A DNA stretch of 17,213 bases from an uncultured Bifidobacteriaceae bacterium (GTDB lineage: Bacteria > Actinomycetota > Actinomycetes > Actinomycetales > Bifidobacteriaceae): the NCBI GenBank assembly GCA_946891915.1, contig CAMPNN010000025.1, positions 1-17,213 on the forward strand, in the 5' to 3' direction. The translations under genes were made by a program, and so were the position numbers. The notes below the pieces were generated by a model. It saw nothing but the letters and a program-made list of their open reading frames with translations, had not been told where the DNA came from and did not search any database. Shown piece by piece: positions 8,501-15,906 of the stretch (positions are counted from its first letter, which is position 1; each line of letters begins with the position of its first letter).

Positions 8501-11368
8501 TGTTAGCTTTGTTACCAGAAAGAACAATAGTCTTATTGTTGTAGGCACCCTCAAGCTTAGACCAGTTTGTATTGTCAGTCGTCGTATAGTTCTTCTTCAA
8601 GAATTGCTCTACAACAATCTTCTTGTAGTCATCATCATTTGGCTCACCATCATGAGTCAATGTCAACTTCTCAAAGTTGTACTTATACTCAACTGGCTTT
8701 GGCTTCTGATAATCAGAAATCTTCTTGATAAGATCACGAAGAGCTTTCTCATCAGTCATGCCGTTAATTTTATCGTCAGTAGCTCCGAGAGTATTTATAG
8801 CATCTTCTGTTAAATCTCCATCTCCCTTTCGCTTATCACGAAGCTGCTTAGCAAGAGCCTTCAGCTGATCAATGGTGTTATCCGTAGGAGTCTGACTTCC
8901 GCTATTTGGAGTGTACAAATCATTTGCTGAAATATCAAATAATGTGATGTCAGTCGATGCATCAATATTATCATCTTCCTGGTCTGCATAACGATAACCA
9001 GTAACTGTTAATCCGTTGTCAGTTGTATTTACACTAATTGATGTGATTCTTCCATTACCCTTGTTATATGGTTCAAGATTTTTTGTGCCTGTTTTTGCCT
9101 TCCAGCTTTTACCAACAGCTACATTACTAGTAACATGTTCTAGATCTTGTTCAGTCCAGCCAGTGTAATTATCTTTAACAAATTGCTTTAATGCCTTAAC
9201 AGCTTCTTGAGCCGTTACATCAGAAACTTTAGCTTCACTAATTTGAGTCTTAGTAATAAAATACGTATAAGTATTTTTGTTGTTGTCAGATTCAGTATAC
9301 GTTTTGCTCGTAGGCGTCTGCTGCGTAGGATTCTGAGTGCCAGTGCTACCTTTCTTAAACAGCAAAGACATAGGATAACGTCGATCTTTATAATCGTTTC
9401 CAGCCTTAAAAATAACTTCGCCGTTAGCAAAATCAAAATCAACGTCAGTAATAGTTACAGCTTTCCCATCAGAATCCTTTGCCTTAAGCTTCTTAAGCGT
9501 ATTATTAAGAGCTTTAACTCCACTCTTTGCTGTTTCACTTGCGGATGAAGCATTAAACGGATCAAAGTTCGGTACAACATTACCCGGAGTAGCAGGCAAA
9601 TCAACTGTGAACGTCTTCTTTTCTTCAGCAACAGGCGGCTTTGGAGTTGGCGGCTTTGGAGTTGGAGTTTGCTCATCAGCCTTCTTCTTTAAGAATTGCC
9701 AAGAAGGAATCTCTGTTGTTGAACCGTCTGCCCAGGTGATGATGGCGTTCTTGAAGCCATCGTCAAACGTTACAGGAGTTGTACCGTTTTTCTTAGCTTT
9801 AGTATAAACATCCAAGTCAGCGTTTGCCGTATCAAAAGCATCGGTTACTTTCTTTTGCTCTTGTTCAGTCAAGCTTGAAGGATTTTTAACCTCAATCACA
9901 TCTGGCACAACATACGGCGCCCAGTCGGAGATTTTTGGTCCTTGGAACACCAAATCTTCAGCAGGAATAGTAAGTTTTGAATCATCCTCGTACGTAACTT
10001 CTACAGAACCATCTTCATTAACTTTGAAGTCATACTGATTATTGGTTTGCTTCACATGCTTCAAGAACTCGTTTGGAGTTTCCTTACCATTGGCATCAAT
10101 AATCGCTTGACGAATATTAGTTTTTTCGTCAGATGTGAGCTTCTTCAAATTCACTACAGGCGTGCGAGTTGGCAAAGTTGGCTTGTACTTATCTTTATCA
10201 GTCTCGTCTTTTGTTACAAGCAAGCTAGATGGCATAGTGCGAGTCGTCTTATCTTTAAAAGTGATAGTTGCATCACCCTTTTCAGATACTTCTACTTTTT
10301 CTACCAAATCCGAGTAATACTTTGCATTTTTATTAGCGTCTACAATAGCATTCTTAACAGTTGTCTGTTCGTCTGGAGTGAGCTTTTTGGTATCCTTCAC
10401 CTTAGTTACAGCTGGATAAGTAAGATTAAAATGATCCGCAATCTTTGGAGTATCGCTCTTCTTAGCTGTAGCATAGTGCCAGTTACCTGCAAAGCGATAA
10501 ACGCCAGCAGCAAATCGCAAAGGATTCTTATCACGATTCTTCCATGTTGTATCTTCCATTTCGGAAACGTAAGTCATGTCATACCAACGCTGACCAGCAG
10601 ATTCCCAGTCTACGAAAATACCCTTAAGGCCTTGAGTATCTTGCTTATAAATATCCCACTGCTTCTCTGTATCACCAGCATTGTCGTAAGTCTTGCTACC
10701 AGCTTTATCAGAAAGTCCAACAAGCTGCTTCCAACCTTTTGTAGCAATATTATCGCCACTAAAGTAGAAGTTTGAAAGATTAGTCCATTGCTTAGGGCTG
10801 TTAAAATGTTTGTCCGAGACAGCACCATAGCCATTGGCATCGGTTGTAATAAATTGCGAAGAACCAGCAGGTTTAAACTGCTGATTGCCTGTTTTTGTTA
10901 ACTTTTCTATACGCTTAAATTGAATATCTTGAGGATCTTTTAAACCAGCAGGAACGCCAAACCACCACATAGGGCGAAACTTCCATTCGTCTGCTGTAGC
11001 ATTGTTGTTGCAATTAGAAAGATAATGAACGCGAACAAATTTACCAAGAGGGTCTATGCCTGTGGTTCCGCCTTCCTTGGCGTGCTCAAAAGTATCGTAA
11101 TATTCAACGTCAATGTTGAAATGAGCTTCTGCATAAGAAGCATCAGTTTTAAAACCGTAATAAATGTTGTTACCAGTGCCGTCTACATAACCATCAGCAT
11201 AGGCAGGCGCAGGAGAAATGAATACCCCCCCCCCAGCACCATTGCGCCGGCAAGCATAGCTGCGCACACACTCTTAGAAAGTGGCGCATAAATAACGCTG
11301 TTACTAGACTTTTGCATAGACTTTTGCAAATCAGAAAGATGCTTTGAGCTCATAATCTTCTTCGTCAT
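5547..11368 (-). CDS. Giant LPXTG-like (LSKTG) surface protein, Ebh/adhesin-like, frame-shifted at a poly-G tract (probable phase-variable, OFF)
   Basis: Probably a secreted, wall-anchored adhesin-type protein; its ligand is unknown. The first frame starts at ATG 11368 (GTGAGG four bases upstream). It codes a basic N-terminus, the hydrophobic run AAMLAGAMVLGGG, and after the ten-G tract would end at 11183 (61 codons). The main frame continues to 5547. With one more G the two join into 1940 residues with a signal peptide cut after APAYA (about residue 58). Domains in ON numbering: aromatic-rich N-domain (~59-314); three beta-type repeats with LT..E and DGS-like cores (~318-385, 402-475, 488-562); Pro linker (~567-581); duplicated mixed modules (~701-820, 894-1022), each followed by helical GA-like units; a Lys/Glu-rich helix (~1094-1130); GA- and FIVAR-like modules (~1131-1710), with a PT/PS linker (~1617-1641) between FIVAR units; Asn/Gly/Ala stretch (~1760-1823); and LSKTG at 1902, with a hydrophobic segment and KRRG tail. 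An in-frame start lacking a signal peptide would be a GTG at 11267, which I judge spurious. Staphylococcal Ebh is the nearest architecture I know. Confidence 0.88.
5901..6092 (-). repeat. Low-complexity Asn/Gly/Ala region in the giant surface protein
   Basis: About 64 codons encode almost only N, A, G and S (units such as NAGNAG and NAANN) near the wall-facing end of the protein. It is probably disordered and acts as a stalk. The DNA is a degenerate trinucleotide-type repeat (GCATTACC, GCGTTACC), so its length may vary between strains. Confidence 0.8.
6447..6521 (-). repeat. Pro-rich PT/PS dipeptide linker
   Basis: Codons here give GKEPTPTPTPTPSPEPAPSPS and a little more. The underlying DNA is a 6-bp repeat (GGAGTT / GGAGAC on the + strand), well suited to length change. 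It separates two FIVAR-like modules; a second, shorter Pro linker lies near 6195-6240. Confidence 0.8.
7980..8090 (-). repeat. Lys/Glu/Arg-rich helix coded by a purine-rich tract
   Basis: About 37 codons encode almost only K, E, R and D, with a KRKE(D/E)E heptad-like pattern, probably a single charged alpha-helix or coiled coil. At DNA level, a 19-bp direct repeat occurs at 8009-8027 and 8030-8048 (period 21). The coding strand is nearly all purine. Confidence 0.8.
8304..9269 (-). repeat. Duplicated two-part module in the giant protein
   Basis: Two protein segments, coded by about 8910-9269 and 8304-8690, share the same layout: an N-terminal Y-x-Y strand, a helix ending LKQFVKxNYT or xxQFLKKNYT, a W...LE step, a G-x-(I/V)TS strand, L-x-V-x-G, and a closing LF/DLFTP. 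Each is followed by a QTP linker and a helical GA-like segment. The DNA has diverged well beyond direct repeats, so the duplication is old. Confidence 0.65.
9684..10418 (-). repeat. Three tandem ~75-residue beta-type surface modules
   Basis: Segments coded by about 10215-10418, 9945-10166 and 9684-9908 each start with a short V-containing strand, then (K/S)LT.(D/E)E...(V/I)..A...AN, and end with a strand pair such as ATITFKDKT, VEVTYEDDS or AIITWADGS followed by a (M/I)P..(L/F)L-like close. This pattern is common in wall-anchored adhesins of Firmicutes and Bifidobacteriaceae. Confidence 0.7.
11225..11234 (-). repeat. Poly-G tract (G10; phase-variation site)
   Basis: Ten C in a row on the + strand read as ten G in the coding strand, inside the hydrophobic core of the signal peptide. 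Frame analysis: with G10 the signal-peptide frame runs out of frame and stops at 11183; with G11 or G8 it enters the 1906-codon body. Runs of this length are known to slip during replication in phase-variable bacterial genes. An assembly or sequencing error in the run would look the same. Confidence 0.9.
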
Positions 11369-11821
11369 TATTCCTCACTTCAACAATGTGTATTCTTTAT
11401 GTTCCTGATTATGCATAATTTGTCTTATGCATAATTTGTAATATGCAATAATGCTGCAGCCAATAAATTAGCATTCGCTTCTTTGTTTCACGCCAAGTTG
11501 CTATTTAAAAATGCTTCATACTCTCTTAATACGTTTCAACATACATAAACTTGCAAAATGACGACAATACAGGTTGTATGATACTCAACTATTCATACAT
11601 TGCAATCCTTTTCATACAATAATTTATGTAGCGTAAATCACATAATTCGCGAATCACGCATGGATTTGCGCATAAATTGTATTGTAAGACGTCATAATAT
11701 TTATTAAAAAATTACGACACGCCGCAATATAATTAACTGCTTACGCAAGATTATTAATTTGCTTACGTAAGACTATTAACTGCTTACGCAAGAATATTAG
11801 TTACTTACGCAAGAATATTGC
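11369..11821. other. AT-rich intergenic region upstream of the giant surface gene
   Basis: No credible gene is seen in these 453 bases. It should hold the promoter of the minus-strand surface gene, but I could not fix -35/-10 boxes. It contains two copies of a TTATGCATAA palindrome near the gene (11408-11434), the palindrome ATTCGCGAAT (11644-11653), the inverted pair ATACA/TGTAT near 11567-11580, and at the far end a 21-22-bp tandem repeat array (11739-11831). Confidence 0.6.
11408..11434. promoter_or_regulatory. Paired ATGCATAAT palindromes upstream of the giant surface gene
   Basis: ATTATGCATAAT (11408-11419) is a perfect 12-bp palindrome, and TTATGCATAA (11425-11434) repeats its core 16 bases further on. 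They lie 40-66 bases upstream of the start codon at 11368, where operator or -10 elements would be. The extended -10-like string TATGCATAAT occurs on the coding strand. The role is inferred from position only. Confidence 0.4.
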
Positions 11822-11831
11822 TTACTTAAGA
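11739..11831. repeat. Tandem 17-22-bp repeats with CTTACGTAAG palindromes
   Basis: Units begin at about 11739, 11761, 11782, 11803 and 11820, each GCTTACGCAAG or close, followed by an AT spacer. The decamer is a perfect palindrome in the second unit (CTTACGTAAG) and near-perfect in the others. The last unit covers the TAA stop codon (11822-11824) of the minus-strand gene. It could be a repeat expansion, a transcription end signal or a protein-binding array. Confidence 0.75.
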
Positions 11832-12655
11832 TACGGCTTTAACTCGTTAATAAGCAAACCGTTAGAAGCAACTACGTCATTTTCGCGGCGCCAATGAATA
11901 GGGCTACCATCCCACTGGCATACTTGTCCCTGAGCTTCTTGCACCACCACGGCACCGGCAGAAACTGCTGGAATATCCCATTGATGCAAATGCGGCTCAA
12001 AATAAGCATCGTACGTGCCGTCAGCCACCTTGCACAAGTCAAGCGAAGCCGGGCCAATACGCTTAATATCCGCCGGGCAGCCTTCCTCAAGCGAAGAAAC
12101 TACGTCAAGCGCACGCTTAGATTCGCCAGGTATATAAGGCATTCCATAACAAACCACAGAACCGCGCAAAGTCGACGTAGTGGAAGGCGTAATCTTCTCA
12201 CGCTTTTCACCCTGCGGAGTCCTACGAATGCGAATAGCACCTTGACCCTTCGCAGCAAGATAAGTCAACCCTAAAGCCGGCGCATGAACAACGCCAAGCA
12301 CAGGGCGAGCTGAACCTTCATCGTTAAATTCAAACAGCGAAACCGTGATAGTCCACTCAGCCATATCGCGATTAAAATTAATAGCGCCGTCAACATTACC
12401 TACGCACCAAAAACGATCACCCGGATTGCAATGTTCCGGACGAGTCCTCCAAAAACCTTGGAAAGGATTCACGTAGGTTAAACGGTTTTGAATAAAACGC
12501 ACAAGCTTATCGCCAAAACCAGATTCAGATTGCGTAGGATCACCCAAAGCAAGCGACGTCATATCTTGAGGGCTTAACTGATCCTGATAAGCATGCTTAC
12601 CAACGTCTTCCAAAATACGCGCAACTTCAAGCGCAACTTCTCGTAAATTCAACAT
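11822..12655 (-). CDS. Inositol-monophosphatase-family protein with degenerate active site
   Basis: The 277-residue protein follows the fold order of IMPase/HisN/CysQ phosphatases: an N-terminal helix, FWCVGNVDGAINF (82-94) in place of the usual W-x-D-P-I-D-G-T-x-N-F metal motif, a G-x-(V/I)-x-A-P strand pair (121-127), GS..C.G (165-171), R-I-G-P-A-S-L-D-L (199-207) and a C-terminal W-D-I-P-A..AGAVVVQEA (226-241). In known enzymes D-P-x-D-G-T and an upstream G-E-E hold Mg2+. Here the first Asp is Gly86, the Thr after DG is Ala91, and no G-E-E is visible; Asp89 and Asp227 remain. It may have changed substrate or lost activity. GGGAG sits 4 bases before the ATG. Neighbours do not reveal a pathway. 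Family placement is sure; function is not. Confidence 0.85.
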   Translation of the reverse strand: MLNLREVALEVARILEDVGKHAYQDQLSPQDMTSLALGDPTQSESGFGDKLVRFIQNRLTYVNPFQGFWRTRPEHCNPGDRFWCVGNVDGAINFNRDMAEWTITVSLFEFNDEGSARPVLGVVHAPALGLTYLAAKGQGAIRIRRTPQGEKREKITPSTTSTLRGSVVCYGMPYIPGESKRALDVVSSLEEGCPADIKRIGPASLDLCKVADGTYDAYFEPHLHQWDIPAVSAGAVVVQEAQGQVCQWDGSPIHWRRENDVVASNGLLINELKPYLK

Positions 12656-12906
12656 ACACTCCCTACCCTGTTATGCATAAATTCCAACGTAAATTCCCGT
12701 TTTACGCACACTCTCTCGCATACAAATTATTACAAATTACTTACTTATTTTACTCGTTTAATGTAAAGAATTACCAGCACAGATACATGTTGTGGTTAAA
12801 AGATACACAACTTTCACAAACAATGTTTAGAATTAATATTTAATCATTGCTACATTATTTTACATTGTGTATGTACATTCCTCAACTTTTCGTTCTAAAA
12901 AACGTA
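12656..12906. other. AT-rich spacer between serB and the IMPase-like gene
   Basis: No gene is seen. It contains a GTTGTG/CACAAC inverted repeat (12789-12794 with 12806-12811) and two TACAAATTA copies near 12721-12740. No stem-loop with a clear U-run was found for the end of serB on the minus strand, so serB may read through or end elsewhere. The promoter of the IMPase-like gene is probably here but not identified. Confidence 0.4.
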
Positions 12907-13581
12907 TTAATTCGCATTCAAAAAACGCAACACAGCGCTTAAATCGCGAGTAAGAATGCGGTAAGGAGTAGCCGCTTGAACTGCTGGTTTTGCGCAAAAA
13001 GCCACGCCTAATCCAGCGAATTTAATCATTGAAATATCGTTCGCCCCATCCCCAACGGCAACAGTTTGTTCGCGCGCAATTCCAAGATTATTCGCCCAAG
13101 TTCTAAGCGCTTCAACCTTTGCGTTTGCATTTACAATATTTCCTAGTACGTTTCCAGTAAGCTTTCCGTCAATATACTCCAAATTGTGCGCCACCCAAAA
13201 ATCAACATTCAGTGACGGCAACAATTCGTCCAAAATTTCGTGGAAACCGCCAGAAACTGCGCCAACTTTCCAACCGTACTTGTGAAGCGCGTCAATTAAA
13301 ACTTTTGCACCTTTTGTTACGTGAATTTTGGAAATAATGCGTTTTTTGCACTCGTCAATATTTAAGCCGCGAAGCATGCTCACACGCAAACGCAAGGAAT
13401 CGTCGAAAGTAATCTCACCGCGCATTGCGCGCGCTGTAATCTCAGAAAGCTCCTTGCCTAATCCAGCTTCCTCGCCAAGCAAATCAATAACTTCTTCCTC
13501 AATAAGCGTTGCATCAACGTCCATTACAAGAAGTCCCGGCTTGGCCAAAGTTGGCAACTGCGCAAAAAAGTTCATGCTCAT
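12907..13581 (-). CDS. serB: Phosphoserine phosphatase SerB
   Basis: SerB removes phosphate from L-phosphoserine, the last step of serine synthesis, in the cytoplasm. With the start at 13581 the protein has 224 residues. HAD motif I is DVDAT (21-25), with the nucleophile Asp21 and acid Asp23; it is followed by the substrate-type EEEVIDLL, the cap helix MRGEITFDDSLRLRVSML, motif II in AVSGG, and motif IV GDGANDISM. This cap and motif pattern is specific for SerB within the HAD family; no N-terminal ACT domain is present. An open frame runs further up to 13641, but its first 20 residues are the end of fmt read in another frame, so I prefer the ATG 4 bases after the fmt stop, probably translated by coupling. 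A GGGA-like site before 13641 means the longer start cannot be excluded. Confidence 0.9.
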   Translation of the reverse strand: MSMNFFAQLPTLAKPGLLVMDVDATLIEEEVIDLLGEEAGLGKELSEITARAMRGEITFDDSLRLRVSMLRGLNIDECKKRIISKIHVTKGAKVLIDALHKYGWKVGAVSGGFHEILDELLPSLNVDFWVAHNLEYIDGKLTGNVLGNIVNANAKVEALRTWANNLGIAREQTVAVGDGANDISMIKFAGLGVAFCAKPAVQAATPYRILTRDLSAVLRFLNAN

Positions 13582-13585
13582 AATT

Positions 13586-14569
13586 TTATGCGCAGTAGGC
13601 TGCTGCAGAAAGTCTAGCTCCGCGCGCCCAATCCGCCGCATTCATAGCTTTCTTTCCCTGCGCTTTTACTTCCAAAAGCTCAAGCGCACCACTTAAAGTA
13701 CCAATCCAAACTTGCTTTTTTCCAGCAAGTAATTTTCCAGGAGTAAGTTGACTAAAATCTGCAGCGTGTGGATCGTCAGCATCAGCCGGCTTTGCGCGCA
13801 AAACGTGCAAAGTAATCGGTTCCGCGTTATTATCGTCGTCCGCATGAAGCTCGCACCATGCGCCAGGATTTGGCGTGCAAGCGCGAATCTGACGGTCAAC
13901 AGCAAAAGCAGGAGCGTGAAAATCAATGTGCGCATCTTCAACCGTGATTTTTTGCGCAACTTCTTGAGGAGACTGATCCTGCTCAACCGGAACGATTTCG
14001 CCAGTTTCCATGCCACGAAGAGATGCTGCAAGAAGCGGCGCTCCGTCGATTGCAAGCCTAGAAAGAAGATCGCCAGAATTTTCGTGAGGCTCAATTTTCG
14101 TAGTAAACTGCGCCAAAATAGGGCCGCAATCCATGCCGCGCGTAATGCGAAAAACCGTAGCGCCCGTAATATCATCCCCAGCCCAAATTGCGCGCTGCAC
14201 AGGAGCTGCACCACGCCATTGCGGAAGAAGCGAAAAATGAAGATTGTACCAGCCGAGCGGCAACGCATCTAAAACGTTCTGGCGCAAAATCTTACCGTAT
14301 GCCACAACTGCCGCAGCTTTCGCGCCGGTTTCGGCAAGCTGCTTAAGGAAGTTAGATTCGTCCTTTGGATCGGACTCAAGCACTGGCAAGCCGAGCTCAA
14401 TAGCTGCCTGTTTTACTGGGCTTGGCACGAGCTTTCTGCCGCGACCGGTTGGAGCATCCGGACGAGTAAGAACTGCTCGAACATCAAAATGCTCATTGTC
14501 TTTTGCCAACGCCTGAAGCGACGGAACAGCAACTTCCGGAGTACCTGCAAACAAAATTGGTAATGCCAT
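13586..14569 (-). CDS. fmt: Methionyl-tRNA formyltransferase
   Basis: Fmt transfers a formyl group from 10-formyltetrahydrofolate to Met-tRNAi, making the initiator for protein synthesis. The 327 residues contain the N-terminal formyltransferase domain with RPDAPTGRGRKL (36-47), catalytic Asn109 and His111 (in Y-N-L-H-F-S), SLLPQWRGAAPVQ (113-125) and Asp147 (G-M-D-C-G-P). The C-terminal OB-like domain covers about 205-327, with RACTPNPGAW as its marker. The length is normal (~310-330). GGGGA just upstream supports ATG 14569. It lies between dnaJ and serB on the same strand, 4 bases before the preferred serB start, so it is likely cotranscribed with serB. Confidence 0.95.
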   Translation of the reverse strand: MALPILFAGTPEVAVPSLQALAKDNEHFDVRAVLTRPDAPTGRGRKLVPSPVKQAAIELGLPVLESDPKDESNFLKQLAETGAKAAAVVAYGKILRQNVLDALPLGWYNLHFSLLPQWRGAAPVQRAIWAGDDITGATVFRITRGMDCGPILAQFTTKIEPHENSGDLLSRLAIDGAPLLAASLRGMETGEIVPVEQDQSPQEVAQKITVEDAHIDFHAPAFAVDRQIRACTPNPGAWCELHADDDNNAEPITLHVLRAKPADADDPHAADFSQLTPGKLLAGKKQVWIGTLSGALELLEVKAQGKKAMNAADWARGARLSAAAYCA

Positions 14570-14585
14570 ATTTCCCCACTATTTT

Positions 14586-14645
14586 AATAGCCTTAAAAAA
14601 TTAATAGCCCTAAAAATCAGCCAATAAATAGCCTTAAAATCAGCC
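14586..14645. repeat. Three near-tandem AATAGCC(T/C)TAAAA copies at the dnaJ stop
   Basis: AATAGCCTTAAAA, AATAGCCCTAAAAATCAGCC and AATAGCCTTAAAATCAGCC follow each other between fmt and dnaJ. The last copy runs over the dnaJ stop codon (14640-14642). No stable hairpin is formed. Confidence 0.75.
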
Positions 14646-15803
14646 TACAAAAGCTTCCTTCAGCTTACTAAAGAAACCTTTACGCTCACCCGACTGCTCA
14701 TTAAGCGAATTTTGCTGAACTTGCTTAACGCCACTATCGTGCGACTTAGCAAATTTTTCGATCAAATCACTCTCTTCATCACTCAACTTTGTAGGCGTTT
14801 TCACCATTACGTGAACCACTATGTTGCCGCGATCTTTAGAACGAAGCTTCGTAACTCCAAGATTTGGCAAAGTAATAGTATCGTCACTCTGGCAGCCGGC
14901 AGGAATAGTAACTTTTTTAGAGCCGTCGAATGTGCTAATTTCCAAATCGTGACCAAGCACAGCCCAGCTCATAGGAATAGCAATCCAGCAATGCAAATCA
15001 TCCTCATTACGAGTGAAGTGCTTATCTTCACGAATATGAATATCAACATACAAGTCGCCAGCAGGACCGCCACACTCACCAACGCTACCTTGAGAAGTAA
15101 GACGCAAGCGGCTTCCGTCGCGAATGCCAGCTGGCACGTTCACGCCAACTTCACGAACCGTGCGAACGCGGCCATGTCCGTGGCAGTTTTGGCAAATATT
15201 CTTGATAATCGTTCCGTGACCTTCGCACTTGTCGCAAGGCATTGAAGACACCATTTGACCAAGCATTGTGCGCACAACCTTCTGGCAGAAGCCAGAACCG
15301 TGGCATTGATCACACTGTTCAGGAGCTGAATTGTCTGCGGAACCGGAGCCGCTACAATCGCTGCACACTCCAAAAGTTGTTAGGCGCACGCTAACATTGC
15401 CGCCAAAAATAGCGGTCTTCAAATCAATACGCGCCTCAGCTAACGCATCGTCACCAGGTTGCACGCGAGAAATAGGACCTTGCGAAGTTCCAAAAGAGCC
15501 ACCAAAAAATTGGCTGAAAATATCACCCATACCCATATCTGCAAAGCCAGCGCCCGCAGCACCAGCACCGGCACCAGCTCTAGCTGATGCAGGATCGTTA
15601 GGATCAATGCCCATATCTACCATTCGGCGCTTTTCTGGGTTAGAAAGCACATCGTAGGCAGCATTTACTTCCTTAAACTTTTCTTCAAACTCAGCTCCCG
15701 CAATATCCGGATGATATTTGCGACTCATTTTACGGTATGCTTTGCGAATTTCGTCTTCGCTAGCGTTGTGGTCGACGCCTAAAACTTTGTAGTAATCAGT
15801 CAA
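14640..15803 (-). CDS. dnaJ: Chaperone protein DnaJ (type I, HrcA-linked copy)
   Basis: DnaJ is the Hsp40 co-chaperone: it delivers unfolded proteins to DnaK and stimulates its ATPase. The 387 residues show a J-domain (~4-66) with the HPD motif at 31-33, a Gly/Ala-rich then Gly/Phe stretch (~75-107), four zinc-binding CXXCXGXG repeats (starting at Cys147, Cys164, Cys190 and Cys204), and the C-terminal substrate-binding domains. The whole type I layout is intact. The start codon is TTG at 15803 with AGGGGA five to six bases upstream; no ATG fits. It follows hrcA by 98 bases on the same strand, the arrangement of the second dnaJ in Bifidobacteriaceae, so this is probably that paralogue (often called dnaJ2); dnaK is not in the window. 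Confidence 0.95.
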   Translation of the reverse strand: MTDYYKVLGVDHNASEDEIRKAYRKMSRKYHPDIAGAEFEEKFKEVNAAYDVLSNPEKRRMVDMGIDPNDPASARAGAGAGAAGAGFADMGMGDIFSQFFGGSFGTSQGPISRVQPGDDALAEARIDLKTAIFGGNVSVRLTTFGVCSDCSGSGSADNSAPEQCDQCHGSGFCQKVVRTMLGQMVSSMPCDKCEGHGTIIKNICQNCHGHGRVRTVREVGVNVPAGIRDGSRLRLTSQGSVGECGGPAGDLYVDIHIREDKHFTRNEDDLHCWIAIPMSWAVLGHDLEISTFDGSKKVTIPAGCQSDDTITLPNLGVTKLRSKDRGNIVVHVMVKTPTKLSDEESDLIEKFAKSHDSGVKQVQQNSLNEQSGERKGFFSKLKEAFVG

Positions 15804-15880
15804 TTGATTCCCCTTTTATTTTTCTAAAATCATTTTTGCATAAGGCACAGCCAGCATACATTTTATATTTGTTATACCTT

Positions 15881-15906
15881 CTATATTTTTACGTTATATT
15901 TTTACG
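15881..15906. repeat. 13-bp tandem duplication across the hrcA stop codon
   Basis: CTATATTTTTACG (15881-15893) is followed directly by TTATATTTTTACG (15894-15906), with one difference. The second copy contains the hrcA stop codon at 15902-15904. Confidence 0.85.

Noticed and set aside
5547..11267. Giant protein read as a stand-alone gene from GTG 11267
   Set aside because: Its first 14 residues are the signal-peptide DNA read out of frame; there is no ribosome binding site and no signal peptide, yet the C-terminus has a sortase anchor. The ATG at 11368 plus a G-tract shift explains everything.
11369..12906. tRNA or other structured RNA genes in the long AT-rich gaps
   Set aside because: No cloverleaf-like arms, T-loop GTTC(G/A)A box or CCA-end context were recognisable.
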